From: Rhodococcus jostii RHA1
GTDB lineage: Bacteria > Actinomycetota > Actinomycetes > Mycobacteriales > Mycobacteriaceae
NCBI RefSeq assembly: GCF_000014565.1
Contig: NC_008268.1
Coordinates: 4,964,501-5,028,500, forward strand
DNA: 64,000 nt
Direction of reading: 5' to 3'
Both the position numbers and the translations under genes were made by a program. The stretch's first letter is position 1. The number at the start of each line of letters is the position of its first letter. A model generated the notes under the pieces. That model was not told the origin of the DNA. It saw nothing but the letters and a program-made list of their open reading frames with translations, and did no database searches. This document shows positions 1 to 9,300 of this stretch, piece by piece.

Positions 1-2
1 GC

Positions 3-1079
3 GGGATCGGCGCCGAGGTGTCGGCGTCGCGGCGCTACCGGACGTCCAGCCGCGAGGCGCTCGGCGCCACCCTGCACACGGCGAAGAGTTCCGCCGTGTT
101 CGCCGGGGTGTCGATGACCGTCAGCGCCCTCCTCGCCGTCGGTGTCGCGGGTCTCGCCGGCTGGTTCGCCCTCGAGGGACGCATCACCATCGGCGAACTG
201 ATCACCGTCGTCGGACTCTCCCAGTTCTTCATCGAGCCGCTCGGCGTCCTGGCCGGTCTGCCCGGGTTCCTCGCCCTCGCCCGCGCGTCGGCGGACCGTC
301 TCGCGCTGGTCCTGGACGCGGAACCCCTGCTGCCCGCCGGGTCCGGCCGAACACTCGACGGCAGCGAGCTCAGCCTGACCGGCGTGTCCTACCGGTCCCT
401 GAGCGCGCTGGATCTCCGGGTCACCCCCGGCGAACTGCTCGGCGTCGTCGCGTACCGCCCGCAGGACGCGGAGGCGCTGGCCGCGCTGCTGTCCGGGCAG
501 GTTCCGCCCGACCGGTACGACGGCGAACTGACGGTGGGCGGAGTGCGGTTGTCGGACGCGGATCTCGCGCAGGCCCGCCGGGCGCTGCTCGTCGAGCCGC
601 ACAACGGCGACCTGTTCTCCGGAACCGTCGCGTCGAACGTGACCGCGGGCAGGCCCGGCGCCACGGCGTCCGAGGTGCAGGCGGCGCTCTCCGCGTCCGC
701 GGCGGTGGACGTCGTCGAGGCACACCCCGAGGGCCTCGACCACGACGTCGCCGACCGCGGGTCCTCGCTGTCCGGCGGTCAGCGGCAGCGGGTCGCCCTC
801 GCACGTGCACTGGTGGCACAGTCGCCGGTGATGGTGCTGCACGATCCGACGACCGCGGTGGACGCGGTCACCGAACACACGATCGCGGGCGGCATCGCGG
901 ACCTGCGGCATCGCGGCTCCGCGGACCGGCAGACGACGATCCTCATCACGAGCAGCCCCGCGCTGCTGTCCGTGACCGACCGCGTCGTCGTCCTCGACGA
1001 CGGAACGGTGGTCGGCGAGGGCACGCACTCGCAGTTGGCGACCGAGAACGCGAACTACCGTCAGGCGGTCCTGCGATGA
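3..1079 (+). CDS. ABC transporter, permease-ATPase subunit A (5' partial)
   Basis: The frame is open at the left edge, so the N-terminus is missing. The first ~90 residues are the end of a transmembrane domain and the rest is a nucleotide-binding domain. The signature motif is intact (LSGGQRQRVALARAL), but the Walker A region reads VVAYRPQDAEAL and lacks GxGK(S/T), and Walker B ends LHDPTTAVD instead of LDEPT. The stop overlaps the next ATG (ATGA), so the two subunits are translationally coupled and probably form a heterodimer in the cytoplasmic membrane. Next to a siderophore NRPS it most likely exports the siderophore. An IrtAB-like importer with an exporter fold is the alternative, since the missing N-terminus could hide a SIP domain. 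Confidence 0.85.
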   Translation, partial: GIGAEVSASRRYRTSSREALGATLHTAKSSAVFAGVSMTVSALLAVGVAGLAGWFALEGRITIGELITVVGLSQFFIEPLGVLAGLPGFLALARASADRLALVLDAEPLLPAGSGRTLDGSELSLTGVSYRSLSALDLRVTPGELLGVVAYRPQDAEALAALLSGQVPPDRYDGELTVGGVRLSDADLAQARRALLVEPHNGDLFSGTVASNVTAGRPGATASEVQAALSASAAVDVVEAHPEGLDHDVADRGSSLSGGQRQRVALARALVAQSPVMVLHDPTTAVDAVTEHTIAGGIADLRHRGSADRQTTILITSSPALLSVTDRVVVLDDGTVVGEGTHSQLATENANYRQAVLR

Positions 1080-2824
1080 GTGAACTGCTGCCCATCGCGA
1101 ACGCACGCGACACGTGGGCGTGGCTGAGGTCCGAACTGGGACGCCGCCGCGGCCGGAGCGTCTTCACCCTGCTGGTCGCCGCCGTCGCGGCCGGTATGGC
1201 GCTGGTTCCCGTCTACGTCTTCGGTGTCCTCGTCGACCGGGTGCAGGACGGGGCGCCGCCGTCCACCATCGGGTGGGTGGTCGCGGTGATCGCGTCCGCC
1301 GCTGTGATCGGCGGCGTGTGCGCCGGGTTCGCGTCGTTCCTGATCCGCAGCCTCGGCGAGGGAATCCTGGCGGATCTGCGCGAACGCACCGTCGACCGGG
1401 CGCTCCGGCTGCCGATCCAGACGGTCGAACGCGTCGGCAAGGGCGACCTGCTGTCGCGGGTCGGCGACGACGTCGCGGTGATCGGCAAGGCCGTCACCGA
1501 CGTGGTCCCCAACCTCGTCACGGCTGTCCTGCTGGTGGTGCTCAGCATGGTCACGATGCTCGGCATCGACTGGCGGCTCGGGCTCGCAGGCATGGTGGCG
1601 CTGCCGATGTACGCGCTGGCGATGCGCTGGTACCTGCCGCGGTCCGCACCGGTGTACGCCGCCGAACGCGTGGCGATGGGAGAGCGTGCGCAGGCCCTGA
1701 TCAGCAGCATGCAGGGTGCTCGGACGGTGCGCGCCTACGGTCTGGAAGACAGCCATCTGGCGCAGATCAACGGTGCGTCGGGACAGGCCCGCGACCTGTC
1801 CGTCGGCGTCTTCGCACTGTTCACCCGGTTCGCGGGGCGCGGCAACCGGGCCGAGTTCGTGGGGCTCGCCACCATCCTCGCCGCCGGATTCGCCCTGGTG
1901 AACGCGGACATCGTCACCGTCGGCCAAACCACCACCGCGTCACTGCTCTTCCACCGGTTGTTCAATCCGATCGGCATGCTGATGTACACGTTCGACGAGG
2001 TGCAGTCGGCGGGTGCGAGCCTGGCCCGGCTCGTCGGCGTCGTCGACCTCGATGACGAGTCGAGCACCGGGACCGCCACCGTCCGGGAGACCGCCGATTC
2101 GACGCTCGAACTCGCCGACGTCCGGCATACCTACGACGGCAGCCACGAAGTGGTGCACGGAATCAGCCTGCGCGTGAAGTCCGGTGAACGTGTCGCCCTC
2201 GTCGGCTCGACCGGAGCGGGCAAGACGACGGTCGCGGCGATCGCGGCCGGCTCGATCGTCCCGACGTCCGGGTCGGTGCGCATCGGCGGCACCGCGCTGC
2301 CCGATCTGGAGCCGGGCGGTCTCCGCCGCCGGGTCGCCATCGTCAGCCAGGAAGTCCACGTGTTCGCCGGACCGCTGATCGACGACCTTCGGCTCGCCGC
2401 GCCCGACGCCTCCGAGGAGGACGCGGCGATGGCACTGAAGGCCGTCGGCGCCGACGGCTGGGTGAACGCACTGGACGACGGCGTCCAGACCGTGGTCGGG
2501 GAGGGCGGCCACGAACTGACCGCCGCCCAGGCGCAGCAATTGGCCTTGGCGCGGCTCGTCCTCGCCAACCCGTCGGTCGCGATCCTGGACGAGGCGACGG
2601 CCGAAGCAGGCAGTGCGGGTGCGCGGGAACTCGAGGCGTCGGCCGAGGCGGCGACCCGTGGTCGCACGACGCTGGTGGTGGCCCACCGGTTGACGCAGGC
2701 GGCCGCCGCCGATCGGGTCGTCGTCCTCGAACACGGCCGGATCGTCGAGCAGGGTCCACATGCCGATCTCGTCGCCGCCGGTGGGCGCTACGCCGAACTC
2801 TGGTCGGCATGGGAGGGTCGCTGA
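1076..2824 (+). CDS. ABC transporter, permease-ATPase subunit B
   Basis: This 582-residue half-transporter has an exporter-type six-helix membrane domain (about residues 30-300) followed by an ATPase domain. Walker A is intact (GSTGAGKTT, near residue 376) and Walker B is intact (AILDEATAEAG, near 503). The signature is degenerate: LTAAQAQQLALA replaces LSGGQ. This is the mirror image of the upstream subunit, so one catalytic ATP site would form from this Walker A and the partner's LSGGQ. It overlaps the upstream gene by 4 nt and is followed by a palindrome and the convergent formyltransferase. Siderophore transport is inferred from context. Confidence 0.9.
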   Translation: MSELLPIANARDTWAWLRSELGRRRGRSVFTLLVAAVAAGMALVPVYVFGVLVDRVQDGAPPSTIGWVVAVIASAAVIGGVCAGFASFLIRSLGEGILADLRERTVDRALRLPIQTVERVGKGDLLSRVGDDVAVIGKAVTDVVPNLVTAVLLVVLSMVTMLGIDWRLGLAGMVALPMYALAMRWYLPRSAPVYAAERVAMGERAQALISSMQGARTVRAYGLEDSHLAQINGASGQARDLSVGVFALFTRFAGRGNRAEFVGLATILAAGFALVNADIVTVGQTTTASLLFHRLFNPIGMLMYTFDEVQSAGASLARLVGVVDLDDESSTGTATVRETADSTLELADVRHTYDGSHEVVHGISLRVKSGERVALVGSTGAGKTTVAAIAAGSIVPTSGSVRIGGTALPDLEPGGLRRRVAIVSQEVHVFAGPLIDDLRLAAPDASEEDAAMALKAVGADGWVNALDDGVQTVVGEGGHELTAAQAQQLALARLVLANPSVAILDEATAEAGSAGARELEASAEAATRGRTTLVVAHRLTQAAAADRVVVLEHGRIVEQGPHADLVAAGGRYAELWSAWEGR

Positions 2825-2839
2825 CCCCCGCAACCACGT

Positions 2840-2892
2840 CGGGTGAATGTGCCGTTCGGCGCTTCTGAGGCGTTGAAAGGCACATTCACCCG
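2840..2892. repeat. Intergenic inverted repeat between convergent genes
   Basis: Arms CGGGTGAATGTGCC (2840-2853) and GGCACATTCACCCG (2879-2892) are perfect 14-bp complements around a 25-nt centre. The repeat lies between the stops of the ABC gene and the formyltransferase, where a bidirectional terminator is expected. There is no T-run on either side and the loop is long, so it could instead be a dispersed palindromic element. Confidence 0.6.
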
Positions 2893-2915
2893 GAGATGGT
2901 GTCGGCGCGGGACCG

Positions 2916-3851
2916 TCAGCTGAGGTAGCCGCCGCCGTGGGGGAAGAATTCGGTGCCGGCGAGTTCGGTGCCGTCGTCGAGCCGGACGCGCTGGATCTTG
3001 AGACCCTTGTTCCTGCCCGTGCGGGCGTCGGGTCCGGCGACGATGACCATTCCGTCGCCTTCGTGGATGAAGACACGCCCGGGCGTTCCACCGTAATTTC
3101 CCTCGGATACGGCGGCCTTCAGAACCCGGACACGCTGTCCCTTGTAATGGGTGAAGGCGTTCGGGTACGGGTCGGACTGCGCGCGCACGAGCCGTTCGAT
3201 GGCGTCGGCGGGCCACGTCCAGTCGATGAGGCTGTCCTCGGGGGCACGCTTGTGGAAGAACGTGGCCTGCGAGCGGTCCTGCGGCGTCCAGTCCATGCGA
3301 CCGGACGCGATCAGCTCGAGTGCGTCGAGGGTGATGGGGCCGATCATGTCGACGGTGCGGTGGAACAGATCGGTGACCGTGTCCGTGGGCCCGACGGGCG
3401 TCGACCTCTGCAAAACGATGTCGCCGGCGTCGAGTTCCTCGTCCATCAGGTGCGCGGTGAGGCCTACTTCTTCTTCACCGTTGATGAGCGCCCAGATGAG
3501 CGGGGAGAATCCTGTGTACTTGGGCAGGAGCGAGTCGTGAATATTGAGGGTGCCGTAGCGGGGAGAGTCGAAGACGTCCCGTGGCAGCCAGGTGCGCCAG
3601 TTGTTGGCGACGACGATGTCGGGGTCGGCCTGCTTCAGCGCGGCCTTGAAGTTTTCGTCCGGCTTGGTGGCGATGTGCACGGGCACCCCGTGCTCGGTGG
3701 CCAGGTCGGCGACGGAGTCCGCCCACATCTGTTCGTAGACGTGGTCACTCTTGGGGTGGGTGATCGCGAGGACGACCTCATGGTCGGACTGGAGCAGGGC
3801 CTGCAGGGTACGGTGACCCCAGGTTTGATATCCGAGTGTGGCGACTCTCAA
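2916..3851 (-). CDS. Methionyl-tRNA formyltransferase-like hydroxyornithine formyltransferase
   Basis: This 311-residue enzyme has an N-terminal formyl_trans_N domain and a shorter C-terminal domain (from about residue 205). The catalytic Asn-His-Asp set is seen in LNIHDSLLPKYTGFSP and the following LMDEELDAGDI. The family uses N10-formyl-THF. In siderophore loci such enzymes (rhodochelin Rft, coelichelin CchA) formylate N5-hydroxyornithine, which fits the NRPS codes and monooxygenase nearby. The start is TTG at 3849-3851, chosen because AGGAGG lies 6 nt upstream. An iron box sits about 55 nt upstream, so iron repression is likely. A housekeeping fmt role is unlikely from context. Confidence 0.88.
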   Translation of the reverse strand: MRVATLGYQTWGHRTLQALLQSDHEVVLAITHPKSDHVYEQMWADSVADLATEHGVPVHIATKPDENFKAALKQADPDIVVANNWRTWLPRDVFDSPRYGTLNIHDSLLPKYTGFSPLIWALINGEEEVGLTAHLMDEELDAGDIVLQRSTPVGPTDTVTDLFHRTVDMIGPITLDALELIASGRMDWTPQDRSQATFFHKRAPEDSLIDWTWPADAIERLVRAQSDPYPNAFTHYKGQRVRVLKAAVSEGNYGGTPGRVFIHEGDGMVIVAGPDARTGRNKGLKIQRVRLDDGTELAGTEFFPHGGGYLS

Positions 3852-3906
3852 CGCGGTCCTCCTGGACGAGCTTGTCGGTCAGCGCCGCATGCGAGCGGCA
3901 GCCGAG

Positions 3907-3925
3907 CCAGCTTAGGCTATCCAAT
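3907..3925 (-). promoter_or_regulatory. IdeR/DtxR-like iron box before the formyltransferase
   Basis: By hand alignment the 19-mer matches the IdeR consensus TTAGGTTAGGCTAACCTAA at 13 of 19 positions, including the core TTAGGCTA. It lies in the divergent space between the formyltransferase (start 3851) and the hydrolase (start 3962), so it could affect both. Confidence 0.65.
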
Positions 3926-3961
3926 CTAAAACGGTGAGACCGCCCATGGAAGGAAGGCAAC

Positions 3962-4765
3962 ATGACGATCGCCACGATCAACGGGATCCCCCTGAATTAC
4001 CAGGTCAAGGGATCCGGCGATTTAGTGGTGCTCATCATGGGAACCGGGAGTCCGGGACGGGTGTGGGATCTGCATCAGACCCCTGCGCTCATCGACGCCG
4101 GCTACCGCGTCTGCACGTTCGACAACCGTGGCATCGCGCCGTCCGGTGAGAGCGTCGACGGGATCACCATGGACGACCTCGTCGCCGACACCGCGGGACT
4201 GATCGAGCACCTCGGCGGCGGCCCGGCCCGTGTCGTCGGCACCTCGATGGGTGCCCGCGTCGCGCAGGAACTGGCCCTGACCCGGCCCGACCTCGTGTAC
4301 AAGGCGGCGTTCCTGGCCGGTCACGCCCGCATGGACTACTTCCAGCAGACCCTCACCGAGGGTGAGCGCGCCCTGCACGACAGTGGTGTCGAACTCCCGG
4401 CGAAGTACCGGGCCGCGGTGACGGCCGTGATGAATCTGTCGCCCGCGTCGCTCGTCGACCCGCACACGGCCCGCGACTGGCTCGACCTGTTCGAGTTCAG
4501 CGGCGGCCGGACGTCGGACGGCGTGCGCGCGCAGATGGAGATGGACCGCAGCTTCGACCGCAGGCAGGCCTACCGGGCGATCACGACACCGTGCCTGTCC
4601 ATCGGTTTCGCCGACGACAGGATGATCCCGCCGTATCTCTCGCGTGAGGTGGCCGAGGCGATCCCGTCGGCCCGGTACTACGAGATCTCCGACGTGGGGC
4701 ACTACGGCTACCTCGAACAGCCCGAAGTGGTGAACAAGGTGCTGCTCGAGTTCCTCGCCAACTGA
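3962..4765 (+). CDS. Alpha/beta-hydrolase fold protein
   Basis: This 267-residue protein has the alpha/beta-hydrolase layout: oxyanion-region HG-type loop replaced by IMGTGSPG near residue 24, nucleophile elbow GTSMG (Ser near residue 93), acid in FADDRMIPP and His in DVGHYGY near the end. GGAAGG precedes the ATG. The divergent iron box suggests iron-linked expression. Plausible roles are siderophore hydrolysis to release iron, or proofreading of the NRPS, but nothing in the sequence fixes the substrate. It is followed 21 nt later by the diguanylate cyclase. Confidence 0.8.
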   Translation: MTIATINGIPLNYQVKGSGDLVVLIMGTGSPGRVWDLHQTPALIDAGYRVCTFDNRGIAPSGESVDGITMDDLVADTAGLIEHLGGGPARVVGTSMGARVAQELALTRPDLVYKAAFLAGHARMDYFQQTLTEGERALHDSGVELPAKYRAAVTAVMNLSPASLVDPHTARDWLDLFEFSGGRTSDGVRAQMEMDRSFDRRQAYRAITTPCLSIGFADDRMIPPYLSREVAEAIPSARYYEISDVGHYGYLEQPEVVNKVLLEFLAN

Positions 4766-4786
4766 CGCGCCGGCACCCGCCGAGTT

Positions 4787-6043
4787 GTGAGTAGGGTGGA
4801 ATTTCGAGCGGCTGGGGGCAATCACGGTGACGGCGAGGTTCTGATGGCGTTGGGTATTCCGCGCCTCGGGGTGGGCATCGTCCGGTACGACGTCGTGAAC
4901 GGGGCCTTGTGGTGGGATGAGAAGGCCGCCGCCATCTTCGGGGATGACGGTTCCCGGCCACCGCTCGAATTGTGGCGGGAGCGGGTCCATTCCGATGACA
5001 TCGGCGCGGTGCGCCGCATGTTCGGTGACACCGCCGGGTCCGTCGGCGCGGAATGCGTGTTCCGGATCGTGCTGGCGGATCGGTCGACCCGGTATATCCT
5101 CACCCGCAGCATCGACGTCACCACCGATGCGTCCGGCGCCCCTGTCGAGCTGACGGGAGTGGTCATCGAACTCGGGCACGTGGCCGGCCGGGACGCGCAA
5201 CTTGCGGCGTTGCTCGATCGGGTGGGCCTGGGGTTCATGGCGCTCGACGAGGACCTGCGGATCATCTACGTCAATTCCGGCTGCCTGCGGCACGTGCGGC
5301 GGTCGCGGGACGAACTGCTCGGGCGTGTCGTCACCGAGGTTCTTCCCGAAACGCAGGGCAGCTACTTCGACGCACTGTGCCGCAAGGTTCTCGCCACCGG
5401 CCGCGAGCAGCAGACCCGGGTGGACTCGCTGTATTCGCCGGGGATGACGATCGAGGTGACCGCCGCAGCCGATTCCGGCGCGCTGGTCGTGCATTTCCGG
5501 GACGTCACCGCGGAGGTCACCGCTCAGCAGCAGGCGGAGGAGGCACACGCTCTTCTTCTGCACGCTGCCACGCACGACAGTCTCACCGGACTGCTCAATC
5601 GCGCCGCCATCACGGAGTATCTGCAGCGTCTGTTCGAGCCCGGCGCGGGACCTGCTGTCGCGTTGTTCCTCGACGTCGACGGTTTCAAGGACGTCAACGA
5701 CACCCGTGGGCATCGCGTCGGTGATCGCATCCTGCAGGGGGTGTCCGAGCATTTGCGCCACGCGATGCGCGCGCCGTCCGCGGTCGGCAGGCTCGGCGGC
5801 GACGAGTTCGTCGCGATCCTGCCTGACATCGACGAATACGACGTCGACGACGTGGTGACCCGGATGCTCGCGTCGATCACGACGCCGATCGACGTCGGCG
5901 ACGAACTCCTCGTCGTGACGATCAGCGTGGGGATGGCGCGCAGCACGACGGCGCGCACGGTCGACGAACTGCTCCATCACGCGGACACCGCCCTCTACGC
6001 GGCCAAGCGTCGTGGCGGGAACACCGCGGTCTGGCACCACTAG
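4787..6043 (+). CDS. PAS-PAS-GGDEF diguanylate cyclase
   Basis: The 418-residue protein starts with two PAS-like sensor regions (about residues 20-125 and 140-245) and ends in a GGDEF domain. The active-site motif is canonical (RLGGDEFVAIL, near residue 336), so it probably makes cyclic di-GMP. There are no membrane segments, so it is likely cytosolic. The start could be GTG 4787 or ATG 4844 in the same frame. It follows the hydrolase by 21 nt and lies between siderophore genes. Co-regulation with iron is possible but not shown by any box of its own. Confidence 0.85.
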   Translation: MSRVEFRAAGGNHGDGEVLMALGIPRLGVGIVRYDVVNGALWWDEKAAAIFGDDGSRPPLELWRERVHSDDIGAVRRMFGDTAGSVGAECVFRIVLADRSTRYILTRSIDVTTDASGAPVELTGVVIELGHVAGRDAQLAALLDRVGLGFMALDEDLRIIYVNSGCLRHVRRSRDELLGRVVTEVLPETQGSYFDALCRKVLATGREQQTRVDSLYSPGMTIEVTAAADSGALVVHFRDVTAEVTAQQQAEEAHALLLHAATHDSLTGLLNRAAITEYLQRLFEPGAGPAVALFLDVDGFKDVNDTRGHRVGDRILQGVSEHLRHAMRAPSAVGRLGGDEFVAILPDIDEYDVDDVVTRMLASITTPIDVGDELLVVTISVGMARSTTARTVDELLHHADTALYAAKRRGGNTAVWHH

Positions 6044-6258
6044 GTTGCTGGGCGGCTGCCCCCGGCATTCGAGGCCGCCACTCGTGTGCCGAACCCGCGA
6101 ACGCACGGTATGTTTACGCGGTCGAAGGCGACGTCGGGACCGCTTCGTCGGGATGAATGCCGGCAGCGGTGCGGGGGACACGCGTTCGTGGTGATTGAAC
6201 TCCATTTATCGCTGTGATATCCGGCACCTGTGAACTTGCTGGCAACCGGCTTGTTGCT

Positions 6259-6277
6259 GGTGGGTAGCCTAACCTAA
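6259..6277 (+). promoter_or_regulatory. IdeR/DtxR-like iron box before the NRPS gene
   Basis: The 19-mer ends in TAGCCTAACCTAA, nearly the whole right half of the IdeR consensus, and matches 14 of 19 positions by hand count. It lies 55 nt before the ATG at 6333, a usual place for iron-dependent repression. Confidence 0.75.
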
Positions 6278-6332
6278 ACTCCTTCGGGTGCCCGTCGTTG
6301 GACGGGCGCTCTCGACGGACGATCGGATCACT

Positions 6333-9300
6333 ATGTCTCCGGACCACTCGGCGGCTGCTCGCCCACAGCGCATTTCGGCTGAGGGCACTTCTTCCTCGGC
6401 TCGCGTCGGTTCGACGCCTGTCGCGTTGCCGGCGACGGCCGCGCAGTCCGAGGTGTGGGTTGGGCAGCAGTTGAACCCGGGCAGCCCGGTCTACAACCTC
6501 TCGCTCGTCGTCGAGGTCGCGGGCCGGATCGACCTGGACCGTGCCGCCGAGGCGATCCGGAAGACCGTCGAACGGGCCGAGGCCCTGCACGTGCGTTTCG
6601 AGCGCGGTGCAGGCAACGAACTGCTGCAGGTGCCGACAGCCCCCGACAGCTGGACCCTCGCGGTCGTGGACCTGCGCGGCGACGAGGATCCCGAAGCGTG
6701 TGCGCGCGTGTGGATGGACCGCGACATGGAGACCGTGGTCGACATCGAGGGCGACGAACCGCTGTTCCGGCACGCTCTGCTGCGCACCGGTGACGAGTCG
6801 GTGATCTGGTACCAGCGTTACCACCACAGCCTCATCGACGGGTACGGCATCACCCTGCTCGTGGCCGACGTCGTCGATCGATACGAGCACCCGGAACTCG
6901 AGACGTCCACGGCGCCGTGGCCCCTCGACACGCTCGTGGCGTCCGACCGCGACTACCGTGCGTCGACGCGCTTCGAGTCCGACCGCGACTTCTGGGTTCA
7001 GCAGGTGATCGACGCGCCGGAGCCGCCTCGGCTGCTCCCACAGGTCGTCGACCACACCGGGGCGCCGATCTCCGCCCTCGTCGAGATCGACGGGGACGAC
7101 GCCGACGCGATCTACGCCTTCGCCTCCGACGCCGGGATCAGGCGCACCCGGCTGCCGCTCGCCGCGGTCGTGGCGTACATCCACCGCTTCACCGGCCGCC
7201 GCGACCTCACGTTGTCGCTGCCGATGACGGCGCGGGTCGGACGCGAACTGCGCCGCATCCCCGGAATGTGCTCGACGATCCTGCCGCTCCGGGTGCAGGT
7301 GGATCCCGAGATGACGGTGGGTGAGCTCGCCACCCGCATCGACACGACGCTGATCTCGGTGCTGCGGCACGGGCGCTACCGCGGCGAGGACCTCGCCCGC
7401 GACCTGCGGTCGATCGATCCGGACCGTCAGATCTTCGGTCCCGGAATCAATTCCATGATGTTCGAGCATTCGCTGACGTTCGGCGGGTTTCCGGTGTGGG
7501 TGCGGGGTTCGGCCACCGGACCGGTCCGCGACCTCGATTTCTCCATCCGTGGTGGGCAGGATTCGGAGCCCATCCAGATCGATCTCCGGGCCCCGGCCGG
7601 TCTCGGCGCCGAACTCGAGGAGCATCGCCGCAGGCTCGAGCACTTCGTCGGGCAGTTCGTCGCCGACCCGTCACAGCCCATCGCCTCGCTCGATCCGATG
7701 ACCGAGGCCGAGCGCAGGCAGTTGCTGGTGGAGTTCAACGACACGGCGTCCCCGCAGGAATCGGTGACGGTTCCCGACCTGTTTCACGCTCAGGTCTCAC
7801 GGACGCCGGATGCCGAGGCCCTGATCGCCGGCGGCACCCGGCTCAGCTACCGCGAACTCGGGGAACGCGTGGCGCAGCTGTCCCATCACCTGTGCGCCCG
7901 CGATGTCGGGGCGGAAACAGTTGTGGCGGTCGGTCTTCCGCGATCGGCGGAAATGGTCATCGGACTGCTCGCCGTCATGTGTTCGGGTGGGGCGTTCGTG
8001 CCCCTCGACCCGTCGTGGCCGGAGGACCGCCGGACGTCGGTCCTCGCCGACGCCGGGGCCGCGCTCGTGCTCACCGGACCCGGTGGAGTCACCGACGCGG
8101 GGGAGCGGGCCGTGCCGGTCGACCTCGCGGCGTGGGCGTACGCCGACCAGCCCACCGAGCCGCCCGCGGTGACCGTGCAGGGTTCGCGGCTGGCGTATGT
8201 CATCTTCACGTCGGGTTCGACGGGCAGGCCCAAGGGTGCCATGATCCGTCACGAGGCCGTCTGCGCGCGTCTGCTGTGGCAGCGCGACGAGATCCTGGGC
8301 TTCGGGCCCGCGGACGCGTCGCTGTTCAAGGCGCCGCTGTCGTTCGACATCTCCGTGAACGAGATTCTGCTGCCCCTGGTGGCGGGTGGCCGGCTGGTTG
8401 TTGCCGAGCCCGGCGGGGAACGGGACCCGCAGTATCTGCTGGACCTGATTGCCGGCGAATCGGTGACGTTCGTCTACCTCGTGTCGTCGATGCTGGACGT
8501 GCTGCTCGACCTGTCGCGGGGCACGGATCTGCTGGCGGCGCTGAAGCATGTGTGGTGTGGCGGTGAGGTTCTCACGCCGCGCCTGTTCGAGAGGTTCCGG
8601 TCGCAGCTCGCCATCACGCTGTACCACGGCTACGGCCCTGCGGAGGCGACGATCGGGGTGTCGCACGTGATCTACCGGGAGAACGCGGCGCGGATCGCGA
8701 CGTCCATCGGTCGCCCGAACCCCAACACCCAGCTGTACGTGCTGGACGAACACCTGAACCCGGTGCCGCTCGGCACCGGCGGCGAGCTGTACGCCGGCGG
8801 ATTCCTCCTCGGCCGCGGTTACGTGGACGCTCCCGGGTTGACGGCGTCCCGCTTCGTCGCCAACCCGTTCGCGAACGACGGCTCCCGGTTGTATCGAACC
8901 GGTGACCTCGCGCGGTGGGCGCCGGACGGGTCCCTCGACTTCCTCGGCCGCGCCGACAATCAGGTGAAGATCCGGGGCATGCGACTCGAACTCGAGGACG
9001 TCGAGGCGGGCATCGTGTCGCATCCCGACGTCCGGCACAGTGCCGTCGTCGTTCGGGAGACGCCCTCGGGGGCAAAGTATCTCGCCGCCTACGTCGTGGC
9101 GAAGCAGGATTCGGTTCCGGACGTCGCCGAACTGCGGGTCTGGGCGTCGTCGAAGCTGCCGGAGTACATGGTGCCGTCGGCGTTCGTCGTCCTCGATCGG
9201 TTCCCGCTCACCCCCAACGGAAAACTGGACCGGCGGGCACTGCCCGAGCCGGACCTCGGCGCGGCCGGCGAGAACGTCGCGCCCCGCACCGCTGCCGAGG

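Noticed and set aside
6333..7720. The first condensation domain as an EntF-like acceptor of dihydroxybenzoate
   Set aside because: No 2,3-dihydroxybenzoate genes (isochorismate synthase, aryl ligase) are in the window, and the rest of the locus is of hydroxamate type. The C1 donor remains open.
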